Source: Gammaproteobacteria bacterium HGW-Gammaproteobacteria-15
GTDB taxonomy: Bacteria > Pseudomonadota > Gammaproteobacteria > Enterobacterales > Alteromonadaceae
NCBI GenBank assembly: GCA_002840125.1
Contig: PGZF01000001.1
Location: 186,001-250,000 of the forward strand
Length of the DNA stretch: 64,000 nt
Direction: 5' to 3'
Shown here: positions 51,498 to 60,767 of the stretch, piece by piece
Layout: every line of letters starts with the position of its first letter
Numbering within the stretch: the first letter of the stretch is position 1
Notes under the pieces: model-generated
Databases searched by the model: none
What the model was told of the DNA's origin: nothing
The model's input: the letters and a program-made list of their open reading frames with translations, nothing else
Position numbers and translations under genes: made by a program

Positions 51498-53660
51498 TTA
51501 CACACCATAGTTGGCATAATAAGGCTCGGCTTTATTCATTTTCATCTGGTTTAACACTACACCATATACCCTTGCATGTGCCTGATGTAATTGTCCCAGC
51601 GTATGTTGCACCAGCGGAATACGGGTGTGATCTGCTTTAACCACCAGCACCACGGCATCAGCGTGCGGTGCAACCAGCAGCGGATCGCTAACTGCCTGAA
51701 CCGGTGCGGTATCAATAATAATTTTGTCGTAGCGCCCTTTTAGCTCTGTCAGCAAGCTTTGCAAGCCGTGACCGGCCAGCAACTCCATTGGGTTTAACGG
51801 TATGGCGCCAGCCGGCATTACATCAACGCCTTCCTGCACGTCTTTAACAATACATTCGTCCAGTGTTGCGGTGCGGGACAATATATTGGCTAAACCACTT
51901 TGATACAGAGGCAAATTAAACCGTGAGCCCACTGAAGGTTTGCGCAAATCGGCATCAATTAACAACACCCGCTCCAGCGCAGCAAAAGCAAACGCCAGAT
52001 TGATACTCACGGTAGTTTTACCTTCCTGTGGCTGTGATGAGGTAACTTCGATTACCTGTAGTGGTTTATCCAGCGCCATTAAGGATAAGGCCGTGCGGAT
52101 ATTACGCACCGACTCACTGTAACGGCGCTGTTTGGGATCAAAATACGCCAGACTACGTTGTTGATCGTTTTTCTTTTTAAGGCCTTTAGGCAAATAACCT
52201 AGCGCACATTGGGCCAGTGCCTGCTCTATATCAGCAGTATTTTTAACAGTATCGTTAAGCATATCCTGTAACAAGGCAATAATGGCGCCAAGCAACAAGG
52301 TCGATATAAAGGTCAGCACAACAATCAGCTTTTTATTCGGCTTAACCGGCTCTGACGGTAATACAGCACGGTCAGTAAAACGGGCGATAGGCGCGTCAAA
52401 ATCGCCGGTTACTTCAGTTTCTTTTTGCCGGGCAAAAAAGCTGTCAAACAGTAGCTGATTGGTTTCTACTTCGCGCTGCAAACGGCGGTAATCTGACTCA
52501 ACCGAACCCAGGCTGGAAAACGCTGTTTTGGTGCGGCTAAATTGCTGCTCCAGCGACGACAAACGTCTTTCCGCGCTTTGCGCTTCTTTTTCAATACCTT
52601 CAATAAGGCGGTTTATTTGCTGGCGCAGGCTGTTATTTACTGTTAGCAGTTCAGCTTGAACGGCAATCATTTTCGGGTGTTTAGGCCCGTATACCTTATT
52701 AAGCTCTGAATACTTACGCTCTACCGCCATCACCTCACGCTTAACGTTTTGTACCGACGGGTGCGACGTGATTTCAGGCAGGCTTTCCAGGCCCGATACA
52801 TCGTGCTGATCAAACTGACGCACCAATGCTAAAAAACCTTCAGCTTTAGCTTTTTTCGAGCGCGCATCTGTCAGCTCTTCGTTCAGCCGTTCCAGCTCAC
52901 GGGCATCCAGCGCGGTTACACCCTCTACATCTACCAGATTATGTTGCGCGCGAAACGCTTCCAGCCGGCTTTCTGATTGCTCTAAGCGCTCGCGCAGCTC
53001 GCCAATGCGGCCACCCAGCCAACTGCTGGCTTTTTGCGTAATCCCCAGGCGGGCATCAAGCTGGCTGGCAATATAAGCCTCGCCAATAGCATTGGCCACA
53101 GCCTGTGCCAGGCGTGGATCAGACGACTCATAGCTCAGGTTTACCAGCTGGGTTTTACGTACCGGGTTAATTTGAATGCCGCTGCTAAACTTGTCCAGCC
53201 TGCGCTTATGTGTTAAAGCGCTGCTTAGCTCAGTATCAACCGCTGCCGGCTTCGGCGGGCTCAACAGTGATTTAACATAGTCCTTAGCTTTATTGCTGAA
53301 TGAGGGCTTGCCCTGCAGTGCCGGGTGCCCTGCCAGCGACAGCTCATCAAATACCCGTCCAGCAATAGAGCGTGATTTTAAAATTTCAAACTGCGTCAGG
53401 TAATATTCCTGCTGAGCCGAATTAAAACCATAAACCTCTTCAATTTTAATTGCTCTGGCCTGCTGAGCTTCAATCAGCAAGGTGGCAGTAGAGCGGTATA
53501 TTGGTGTCATATTTTGCGCGATACTGGCAGCCAAAATGGCGCTGCTAACGGCCAGTATTAATATGCGCCATTTAAAACGGCCAATTACGCCAAACAGCTT
53601 ACTGACATCAACCAGTTTCTCACCGGATGCCAGCGGTTTTTCATTCGAATATACAGCCAT
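51498..53660 (-). CDS. Wzc-like polysaccharide co-polymerase / tyrosine autokinase
   Basis: A 720-residue inner-membrane protein. An N-terminal helix (about 30-50) and a second one near 440-460 flank a Wzz domain and a long coiled-coil/GNVR periplasmic region (residues about 190-430). The C-terminal kinase has Walker A SSQPQEGKTTVSINLA near residue 540 and the A' motif LLIDADLRKPSVG near residue 565. Only a few Tyr lie at the very C-terminus (EPYYANYGV), a small cluster compared with E. coli Wzc. It controls export and chain length with the OPX protein encoded 2 nt upstream. Confidence 0.94.
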   Translation of the reverse strand: MAVYSNEKPLASGEKLVDVSKLFGVIGRFKWRILILAVSSAILAASIAQNMTPIYRSTATLLIEAQQARAIKIEEVYGFNSAQQEYYLTQFEILKSRSIAGRVFDELSLAGHPALQGKPSFSNKAKDYVKSLLSPPKPAAVDTELSSALTHKRRLDKFSSGIQINPVRKTQLVNLSYESSDPRLAQAVANAIGEAYIASQLDARLGITQKASSWLGGRIGELRERLEQSESRLEAFRAQHNLVDVEGVTALDARELERLNEELTDARSKKAKAEGFLALVRQFDQHDVSGLESLPEITSHPSVQNVKREVMAVERKYSELNKVYGPKHPKMIAVQAELLTVNNSLRQQINRLIEGIEKEAQSAERRLSSLEQQFSRTKTAFSSLGSVESDYRRLQREVETNQLLFDSFFARQKETEVTGDFDAPIARFTDRAVLPSEPVKPNKKLIVVLTFISTLLLGAIIALLQDMLNDTVKNTADIEQALAQCALGYLPKGLKKKNDQQRSLAYFDPKQRRYSESVRNIRTALSLMALDKPLQVIEVTSSQPQEGKTTVSINLAFAFAALERVLLIDADLRKPSVGSRFNLPLYQSGLANILSRTATLDECIVKDVQEGVDVMPAGAIPLNPMELLAGHGLQSLLTELKGRYDKIIIDTAPVQAVSDPLLVAPHADAVVLVVKADHTRIPLVQHTLGQLHQAHARVYGVVLNQMKMNKAEPYYANYGV

Positions 53661-53662
53661 AA

Positions 53663-54196
53663 TCAGAAAAATCTCTGTTCGATAGTAATAGTATCACCCG
53701 CCAGAATACGGCTGCTCAGGCTGCCGCTCTCATTCTGGTTTTTGTCGCCTTCACGTGAAATGCGGATTTTTTCTCTGGATGCGCGCTCTGTCATGCCACC
53801 GGCCAGCGCAATAGCCTGATTTACCGTCATACCTGGCTGGTACGGGTAAGCACCAGGCTGTTTTACTTCGCCGTGAATATAAAATGGCCGGTATTCAACC
53901 ATGCCGACAAAGACGTTAGGCTCAACCAGATAGTCGCCTTTGAGGCCCTGATAAATTAATGCTTCCACCTGTTTGATGCTTTTGCCGCTCAGTTGTAATT
54001 TACCCAGAAACGGATAGTTTATTGTGCCGCTATCAGTCAGCCGGGTTTGCAGCTCCAGATCATCCTGCCCATACACCTTAATCACGATAAGATCACCAGG
54101 CCCCAGCACATATTGCTCTTGCGCACTTAATGGCCAGCCAATAAACAAACAGAATAATACGGCGGCAATAACACGATTTGACATCTTGATCCTCAT
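53663..54196 (-). CDS. Short Wza-like polysaccharide export (OPX) protein
   Basis: A 177-residue exported protein with a signal peptide (VIAAVLFCLFIGWPLSAQE). It contains a poly_export domain starting YVLGPGDLIVIKVYGQDDL and one SLBB-like segment (FYIHGEVKQPGAYPYQPGMTVNQAIALAGG). At half the length of E. coli Wza, it lacks the C-terminal amphipathic helix that forms Wza's outer-membrane pore, and no lipobox Cys is evident. It would need a separate pore; the barrel encoded just before it, sharing a 4-nt overlap, is the obvious candidate. Confidence 0.92.
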   Translation of the reverse strand: MRIKMSNRVIAAVLFCLFIGWPLSAQEQYVLGPGDLIVIKVYGQDDLELQTRLTDSGTINYPFLGKLQLSGKSIKQVEALIYQGLKGDYLVEPNVFVGMVEYRPFYIHGEVKQPGAYPYQPGMTVNQAIALAGGMTERASREKIRISREGDKNQNESGSLSSRILAGDTITIEQRFF

Positions 54197-55392
54197 AACG
54201 CGAGCTGCACAGCAAAAAACACTTCATTTTTGTCAAATTCAATGTTTGCCTGCGAAGAATTGTTACGGTGCAGGCGGACACCAGCATTAAGCAACAATTG
54301 CGGTAACAGCGAGTATTTACCACTTAATTGGTAACTGGTCAGCCTGTCACGCCGGTCAAAGCCGGTGTAGTCGTCGTTTGTCCGTTTTACACCAAGGCTG
54401 CTGCTGAACAACGGTTGCCATTGATGATTCCAGAACAGGCTGTAATGGGTTTCTTTAACAAAATCACCTTGTGTATCAGGCTCTTTTGATTGCCGGCCAG
54501 TACCGAGATTAAAACGTGAGTAGCTCAGCGGCGCCCACTGCACCGCCATTTCCCAGGCCAGACCAGAAAAATCCTGCCGCTGCGGGTTATCAAACTGACG
54601 ATTCTGATAACCTAATCGCAGCTCTGCTGAGGTCAGCTCACTGGGTTGCCAGCGGGCACCCAGGCGGTAATTCATAGTGTCGCTATCCCGGCTGCCGCTA
54701 ATATCGGTATTATCGTACCGGGTGTGTAAACGGCTGACTTCTGTGATCAGGCGGGTATTGGCACCGGTGTTGTAGTACAGCTCGGTGCCCAGTTTGATAC
54801 TGTGGTAAGTACGAAACTGTGTCAGTGCTTCGTAGTTGCGATAATCTTTATCGTAGTACGCCGTAAGTAAACGCAAACGGGTACGGCTGCTTTTCGCACC
54901 GTATTCATAGGCGCCTTGTACACTCAGCAGGCGCAAATCAGCCGGTTCAGTAAGATTGTTACCCTGCCCTTCGGTAATGCCGGTACCTCTGGCCTCATGT
55001 GCGGCAGCGTAGCGGCCTTTGACATCAAACCGATGCCGGTGCGACAACTCCACTAACGCTGCAGTGCTGAAATTCCAATCCAGGTAGCTGTCATCACTAC
55101 TACTGAAATAACTGCCGGATGCCAGCTCCAGTGCGGCCTGATACTCGTTAGGGCCCGATAATAACTGCGCAGTCAGCTTGGGCGTTAATAACGAAATCCA
55201 GCTACTGCGCTCAGCCTCGGGTGCATTGGCAATGTTGTCATCATGGCGCAGCTCAAAACGCAGCTCCGGAATAAAATCAATGCCAGACTCAGTTCTGATG
55301 GCGTTGCGTACCAGCTCCTGTGCAGATAAATCTATACTGCCAACCAACAACACCGCCAGCACCGATCGACACAAGATCACATTACAATACAT
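54193..55392 (-). CDS. Outer-membrane beta-barrel protein of the EPS cluster (VpsM-like)
   Basis: A 399-residue exported protein (signal peptide ending near LSAQE) in which alternating hydrophobic strands and polar turns run to the C-terminus VFFAVQLAL. The N-terminal FIPELRFELRHDDNIANAPEAERSSWI is the typical start of the BBP2-like barrels found in exopolysaccharide clusters. It overlaps the short Wza-like gene by 4 nt, so the two are probably made in equal amounts. The assignment as a polysaccharide porin rests on this partnership and on resemblance to VpsM/WzpX-type proteins. Confidence 0.85.
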   Translation of the reverse strand: MYCNVILCRSVLAVLLVGSIDLSAQELVRNAIRTESGIDFIPELRFELRHDDNIANAPEAERSSWISLLTPKLTAQLLSGPNEYQAALELASGSYFSSSDDSYLDWNFSTAALVELSHRHRFDVKGRYAAAHEARGTGITEGQGNNLTEPADLRLLSVQGAYEYGAKSSRTRLRLLTAYYDKDYRNYEALTQFRTYHSIKLGTELYYNTGANTRLITEVSRLHTRYDNTDISGSRDSDTMNYRLGARWQPSELTSAELRLGYQNRQFDNPQRQDFSGLAWEMAVQWAPLSYSRFNLGTGRQSKEPDTQGDFVKETHYSLFWNHQWQPLFSSSLGVKRTNDDYTGFDRRDRLTSYQLSGKYSLLPQLLLNAGVRLHRNNSSQANIEFDKNEVFFAVQLAL

Positions 55393-55403
55393 CTGTCTTC
55401 CTG

Positions 55404-56801
55404 TTAGTACGCATTTTTATCAACAAAGCCTTTAAATACCGTTTTAAACACAATCCGTACATCAAAAAACAGCGACCAGTTGCGGATGTAATCCAGATCA
55501 TATTTTACCCGCATCTCCATTTTCTCCAGGGTGTCGGTTTCGCCGCGCCAGCCATTGATCTGTGCCCAACCGGTAATACCAGGACGCACTTTGTGGCGTA
55601 ACATGTAATAAGCTACCTGCTTACGGTATTCTTCATTGTGCGCAACCGCATGCGGCCTTGGTCCGACAACCGACATTTCACCCAGCAGTACGTTGAAAAA
55701 CTGTGGCAGCTCATCCAGTGACGTACGACGTAAAAAGGCACCGACAGCAGTAACGCGACTATCATTGCGTTTAGCCTGCGTTACTGCGCCACCATTTTCC
55801 ATCACTTTCATTGAGCGGAATTTATATACACCAATTTTCTTACCGTCCAGGCCATAACGATCCTGACGAAACAAAACCGGCCCTTTGGACGTGAGCTTAA
55901 TAGCGGCGGCAATCATCAGCAGCAGCGGCGAAATAAGCAGCAGCACAGTGCCGCTGAACAATACATCGAAACTGCGCTTGTAAAAGCTCTGAAAACCAAA
56001 CATCGGTGACTCAAACACACTGATAGTATCAATGCTACCGACATTACCAATACGGGCATGCATCAGGTTTTTAAACAGGAAATCCGGCACTATCAACACA
56101 TCAGAAGTGGTGTCTCCTAAGCGGCTGATAATATCTGCAATGCGTTTTTCGGCCATCATTGGTAAGCAGATATAAATTTTTACCAGTTTGCCGGCGCGGG
56201 CCATTTGTACGGCATCTTCCACACTGCCCAGCAGCGACTCTGTTGGCAGGCCATCCACACACTCTGGCGGGCGATCATCAAAAAAACCGATACAGTTAAA
56301 ACCCAGTTCAAAGTGTTGTTCAATTTCGTTATGCAGTGCTACGCCAGAGGGTGTTAAACCGATAATGGCCACCTGCTGCAGGCTTAAACCACGTTTACGG
56401 CGCCAGGTTTTTATTGCCCGGGCCGACACCCGCCACAATAGCAGCACCATTAAGCCGCCCAGGTACCAGCTCACTAAGGCCAGACGCGAAAAGCTCTCGG
56501 CTTCTTTTAGCAAAAACAAACCGGCCACAATTAATAAAAATGACACAGTGTGAATAGTGGCTACATGCATCAGCATGTGGGAAAACCGGCCCGCCCGCCA
56601 CGAGCGGTACAGCTGCACTGATTCGGCCAGGTAGGAATATATTGCCAGCGAAACGCTGAGCAATATCAGATAATCTTTATCAAGAGGTACACCGTACAGA
56701 TGCATACTGGCGAGAAACACGCCGCACAAAATCATCAGATCAATAAAACGGTATACCACTGATGAGCCTGGTTGCTCATAACGTAAGATTGAATTAGTCA
56801 T
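55404..56801 (-). CDS. Undecaprenyl-phosphate sugar phosphotransferase (WcaJ type)
   Basis: 465 residues from ATG 56801, which has GGAG 8 nt upstream; the frame opens earlier at 56921 but without a good site. Four to five N-terminal membrane helices and a CoA-binding-like domain (IIGLTPSGVALHNEIEQ) precede the C-terminal sugar-transferase domain (about 270-465): KRSFDVLFSGTVLLL, VLFRQDRYGLDGK, YKFRSMKV, RRTSLDELPQFFNVLLGEMSVVGPRPHA and KVRPGITGWAQINGWRG. It starts repeat-unit synthesis by adding a hexose-1-phosphate, usually glucose, to undecaprenyl phosphate. The 212-nt gap to the preceding gene could hold an extra promoter. Confidence 0.95.
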   Translation of the reverse strand: MTNSILRYEQPGSSVVYRFIDLMILCGVFLASMHLYGVPLDKDYLILLSVSLAIYSYLAESVQLYRSWRAGRFSHMLMHVATIHTVSFLLIVAGLFLLKEAESFSRLALVSWYLGGLMVLLLWRVSARAIKTWRRKRGLSLQQVAIIGLTPSGVALHNEIEQHFELGFNCIGFFDDRPPECVDGLPTESLLGSVEDAVQMARAGKLVKIYICLPMMAEKRIADIISRLGDTTSDVLIVPDFLFKNLMHARIGNVGSIDTISVFESPMFGFQSFYKRSFDVLFSGTVLLLISPLLLMIAAAIKLTSKGPVLFRQDRYGLDGKKIGVYKFRSMKVMENGGAVTQAKRNDSRVTAVGAFLRRTSLDELPQFFNVLLGEMSVVGPRPHAVAHNEEYRKQVAYYMLRHKVRPGITGWAQINGWRGETDTLEKMEMRVKYDLDYIRNWSLFFDVRIVFKTVFKGFVDKNAY

Positions 56802-57013
56802 CTCTGGTGCTCCGCATTCGCTGTTGTAGAAAGCAAAAGTCACAAGCCGGTACGGCTGGCTATTCACTTTTGCTATTCTTATTAAACTACTGCGTCTGTG
56901 TGGGCTGTTACAAACGAACATTTATAACCCGTTGAGTTAGAAAAATTCACCCATAATTAATACTTTATTAATAGATTGGTTCACTTTTCATTCAGCTAAA
57001 GCATGCTACTACT

Positions 57014-58279
57014 TTAGCTTTTAGCCGGTGTTTTGCTGCTCAGATCACAAAATAGCAACACTGTGATGATCAGCGCAGCACTAAGCATAATGGTTTTGCC
57101 TGATATGCCTGTGCCAGAGCTCCAGGCAATAAAAGCATACAGCCATGGAAACAATAATAACGGTGACAACCGCTGATATAACTGCTGCAGGCAATAATAT
57201 AATGCATACAGTAACAACGCCGATAACACTGCGCCATAAGTCAGCAGTAAGGCAATCCAGCCAATTTCAATACCATAGCGCGAGCCAAACAGCTGCACTT
57301 TATCCGACAAACTGCGATCTATATCCCCCAACAGCAGGTTCAGCCAGGACGTATCCAGCATTAACTCAATCGCAATCAGCCGGGTGGATGCACTACCCTG
57401 ATCATCTTCCAGCCGGCTAAGCACAGGTTCAAGTAAACCAATGCTGTACGCCAGATAAAACAGTAACGGTAGTAACAACAACGATGACAACAAATAAAGC
57501 AAAGCCTGCTGGGTCAGCACACGTCGTTGCATACTTTGCAATGCTTTGAGGAGGAGTAAAAGCGCTATAACTATTACCGCCGCCAGAATGGAGCCACGCC
57601 CGCCAAATAACGGCAAGGCCGTTAATAACAGCAACGCCGTTGCACTTTCAGTTAAGCTCACTCTGGCAAACAGTGCTTTGGCAACATAACACACCAGATA
57701 AAAGCCACTTAACATAGTGCTGGTTAACGGATGGCCAAGCAAACCGGCTGAGCGGATTTGCCCCCACTCTGAGGTGTCAATCACTTCACCGCTGGCAGCA
57801 TCAGTCAGCACCAGAGGCGCAATTAAACCACCACCGGCATATTCATACATGCCTACCAGTGCATTGGCCGACAACAACAGCAATAACCACGATCTCAGTT
57901 GCAGCAGCCGGCCCGGGCTAAGCGCTTTTAGCAGTAAAACAAATAACGCAGCGCTGACATAACTTACGATAGCCGACGATAATGGCCGGCCCAGCACAAC
58001 ATCGTGCAGTAATAAACACAATGCCGCACCAAAAAGCAGAAAGTGGCTGCGCACAGTAAACAAATAATACAGTTGCGCCACCCCGCCCTGATACAGCGTC
58101 CAACTGGCCAGCGACAATAACAGCAGATAAAACGACGGGTGAATTTTGTGCAACGGATTGCCGCCCGGTGAATCATAAAAGATACCGGCCTGATACAATA
58201 CATTGCCCGACAAACTAAACAGCGCCACTATTGCAAGCAACAGCAGCATAAAACTCAGTGCCGGCATTTGCCTTTGCAT
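57014..58279 (-). CDS. VpsF/Wzy-like polysaccharide polymerase
   Basis: A 421-residue inner-membrane protein with about ten to eleven hydrophobic segments and a polar stretch SGEVIDTSEWGQIRSAGLLGHPLTSTM near residue 175, which marks the periplasmic loop of O-antigen polymerase/ligase-like proteins; the arginine of GGRGSIL follows. The arrangement next to a flippase and an initiating transferase fits the Vibrio VpsF type. It would polymerise repeat units on the periplasmic face. Sequence conservation in this family is low, so the exact name is tentative. The gene starts 2 nt after the flippase stop. Confidence 0.8.
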   Translation of the reverse strand: MQRQMPALSFMLLLLAIVALFSLSGNVLYQAGIFYDSPGGNPLHKIHPSFYLLLLSLASWTLYQGGVAQLYYLFTVRSHFLLFGAALCLLLHDVVLGRPLSSAIVSYVSAALFVLLLKALSPGRLLQLRSWLLLLLSANALVGMYEYAGGGLIAPLVLTDAASGEVIDTSEWGQIRSAGLLGHPLTSTMLSGFYLVCYVAKALFARVSLTESATALLLLTALPLFGGRGSILAAVIVIALLLLLKALQSMQRRVLTQQALLYLLSSLLLLPLLFYLAYSIGLLEPVLSRLEDDQGSASTRLIAIELMLDTSWLNLLLGDIDRSLSDKVQLFGSRYGIEIGWIALLLTYGAVLSALLLYALYYCLQQLYQRLSPLLLFPWLYAFIAWSSGTGISGKTIMLSAALIITVLLFCDLSSKTPAKS

Positions 58280-58281
58280 AG

Positions 58282-59718
58282 TTAACCGGCTCCTGACTGA
58301 CGCTGGCGGATAAACCCGGCCACGTCAGCGCGAAACAACAACAGCATCACGGCAATATAGGATAACGCCCCAACGCCAATTTTAAGCAGAAGTGACGTTA
58401 GCGGCTGTGCTGCATCCACTTTTTGTACCAGCAGATACATCACGCCTACCGCCAGCAGCATTTTTCCAATACTCAGGTAAGGTAGCGTTACACGTTTAGT
58501 AAGCAGCAGCCACAGGCCAATAACCGCAATACCCAGTGCCAACGCCATTGTACTGGCCATAGCACCGCCTTTAATACCCATAGCGCTGACTAAAAAGTAA
58601 CTTAACACCACTGCGGCCAGCGCCATAGCCGCATCGTAGCCCAAAATGGCGCCGGTACGTTTACGGATAAAAAAGTAATGGTTTAAATAGCCGTTTTTAA
58701 TCGCCTCAATACCCCCGGCCAGTAAGGCCCATGGCATAACCAGTAAGGCGGCATCAACAAACCGCTGTTCAACCAACAGCGGAATAAGCACCGGCATCAC
58801 CGCATATAAGCCTACCAAGCCGGGTAACAACACCAACAGCAACAGCAACAGGTTTTGCTGAAGCTGCGCCACAGCCGCCGGCTCGCCTTTTTCATGTACC
58901 AGTTTAAACAATAAGGGTAACGCAGCGGGAGTCACCATCATGGTGATCAATGAAGCAATACGCAGGCCAAGACCAACGCCGACTGCATACAGGCCGGCTT
59001 GTTCCAGGCTCATGCTGCTGGCAATAAAATAACGTGGGTATTGCAGAATAAGCCAGGCAAACAAGGCCGAGCCTATCATCGGAAAACCGTAGTGCAGCGC
59101 CTGCAGTACAGTACTGCGGTTAACTGACCAATGCCGCCAGCTCGCACTGCTGCGCCGGTATGCCAGAATACTGGCCAGCATTTCACCCAGGACATAACCC
59201 AGCAGCGGATAAAGCGGATCAGCGCCAAATTGCTGCAATAAAGCTACACCGATAAAAAGCCCGACAAAAGGCCCCACAGTGGTAAGAATGGAATAGCGCA
59301 CTATTTGCTGCTCCAGCGAAGCAATAGCAGCGTTAAAATTATTGCTGGCCCTGAACATGGCATAAAGCGCCACTAATATACAGGTTGTTAAACTGGCAGC
59401 CTGGTCAATAAACAGCAGCAGGTTTATCAGCGCGGCAATAACCATCAACACAGACGAAATAGCGATAACACTGCGCGAACTTTGCCAGAATGCCGGCAGA
59501 TTATTCTGTTGTTTAAAGGTACCGTACTCGCGCATGGCATAGTGCATCCACCAATTAACAAACATCGCCATCGCCAGCTCCTGAAACGCTGTGATTAACG
59601 TGATATAGCCAATTAGCTTTTCATCACCAAAATAAGTCCACAAAATAATGGACAGAAATTGCGACAGCGGCGCCAGCACCTGGGAGGGCAAATATTTAAG
59701 CGTATTAGACAACAACAT
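58282..59718 (-). CDS. Wzx-like lipid-linked oligosaccharide flippase
   Basis: A 478-residue MATE-like membrane protein with about 12-14 helices: the N-terminus PSQVLAPLSQFLSIILWTYFGDEKLIGYITLITAFQELAM matches polysaccharide-transport proteins, and ALHYGFPMIGSALFAWLILQYPRYFIASSMSLEQAGLYAVGVGLG is a typical mid-protein signature. It would move undecaprenyl-linked repeat units to the periplasm. It shares one base with the acyltransferase gene upstream and is followed closely by the VpsF-like gene. Confidence 0.9.
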   Translation of the reverse strand: MLLSNTLKYLPSQVLAPLSQFLSIILWTYFGDEKLIGYITLITAFQELAMAMFVNWWMHYAMREYGTFKQQNNLPAFWQSSRSVIAISSVLMVIAALINLLLFIDQAASLTTCILVALYAMFRASNNFNAAIASLEQQIVRYSILTTVGPFVGLFIGVALLQQFGADPLYPLLGYVLGEMLASILAYRRSSASWRHWSVNRSTVLQALHYGFPMIGSALFAWLILQYPRYFIASSMSLEQAGLYAVGVGLGLRIASLITMMVTPAALPLLFKLVHEKGEPAAVAQLQQNLLLLLLVLLPGLVGLYAVMPVLIPLLVEQRFVDAALLVMPWALLAGGIEAIKNGYLNHYFFIRKRTGAILGYDAAMALAAVVLSYFLVSAMGIKGGAMASTMALALGIAVIGLWLLLTKRVTLPYLSIGKMLLAVGVMYLLVQKVDAAQPLTSLLLKIGVGALSYIAVMLLLFRADVAGFIRQRQSGAG

Positions 59719-60767
59719 TATCTGGCAGCCTTAACACGAACGACACCGGGTTCAAAACAGTAGCGCAATAACACCACCCGACGGATAAACCAGCCTGCAG
59801 CAATCGACAATACTATACTGCCGAGCAAAATAGCCAGCTGCACTAACACGCCTCCCTGGCCTGCGAGACGTTGCAACACTTGCTGCAAAAACACATGAAA
59901 GATCAGAATATACAGGCTGTAACGGCCGCACAGCATAAAAGCATCGCTTAGCAATGGCAGCTTGCTAAGCAGTAAAGACCACTGCAGTAACATAAAGCAG
60001 CCGGTAACTATAATAAAGGGTAGCCAAAGTGGCGGCGTATATAAACGCAGATTAAAATCGACAGCAGCACTGAAGGCAAATACCAATACCGCAAATAACA
60101 CCGTCAGCACTAACAGCAACAACGGGTTAAAACGGGCCTGGGTAAACTGCTGTTTTAGCAAATACCCCAGCGTAAAATAGCCCAGCGACAGCGGTAAAAA
60201 ATCAGCACCCCACGGCAGGCCGCTGCGTAACAACAACGATGCCGATTGCGAAAACTGCGGCTGCAAATAGCCCAGCACCAGGCCTGAGAGTATTAGCCAC
60301 AGCAAAATAAGACTAAACTGCTGAGCGCGTTTTAACGCGCTAAAGCCGCCGGGGCGCAACAACAATGCCGCCGAGGTATAGAGTAAAAACAAATGCGGTA
60401 AAAACCATAGCGGTGTCCAGGCTATGGTTTGGCCGTTGCCGTACAAAACACCGGCCATATAGGCAGCAAAATCGCCCCCCGACAGCCACTGCTTAATACC
60501 TATCGCCGTTAAGACAAAAAAGTACGGCGTTAAAAGCGCAATACTTTTTTGTCTGCTGTAGTGCAGGATATTAGGCTGCGAGCTGAAAAACAGCCCGGCC
60601 AGCAAAAAGAAAAACGGCATTCTGACCACACCCAACGCATCGGCTGCGGCATGCATATCTGCCAGGGCACTGTGACCAAATGCAACCAGCACTATGCTAA
60701 GGCCTCTGGCCAGTGCGATATGTGGATAATGCGGCTTTGCCAGAGGTTTAGCGAGCATTTCAGCCAT
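59718..60767 (-). CDS. Acyltransferase family 3 (O-acetyltransferase-like) membrane protein
   Basis: 349 residues from ATG 60767, the more likely start because the frame opening at 60833 lies deep inside the GH10 gene. PHIALARGLSIVLVAFGHSALADM is the diagnostic N-terminus of acyltransferase-3 proteins, with Arg and His probably catalytic; MPFFFLLAGLFF follows. About ten membrane helices are apparent. It would O-acetylate or otherwise acylate the exopolysaccharide. It overlaps the GH10 stop by 8 nt (ATGGCTGA). Confidence 0.87.
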   Translation of the reverse strand: MAEMLAKPLAKPHYPHIALARGLSIVLVAFGHSALADMHAAADALGVVRMPFFFLLAGLFFSSQPNILHYSRQKSIALLTPYFFVLTAIGIKQWLSGGDFAAYMAGVLYGNGQTIAWTPLWFLPHLFLLYTSAALLLRPGGFSALKRAQQFSLILLWLILSGLVLGYLQPQFSQSASLLLRSGLPWGADFLPLSLGYFTLGYLLKQQFTQARFNPLLLLVLTVLFAVLVFAFSAAVDFNLRLYTPPLWLPFIIVTGCFMLLQWSLLLSKLPLLSDAFMLCGRYSLYILIFHVFLQQVLQRLAGQGGVLVQLAILLGSIVLSIAAGWFIRRVVLLRYCFEPGVVRVKAAR

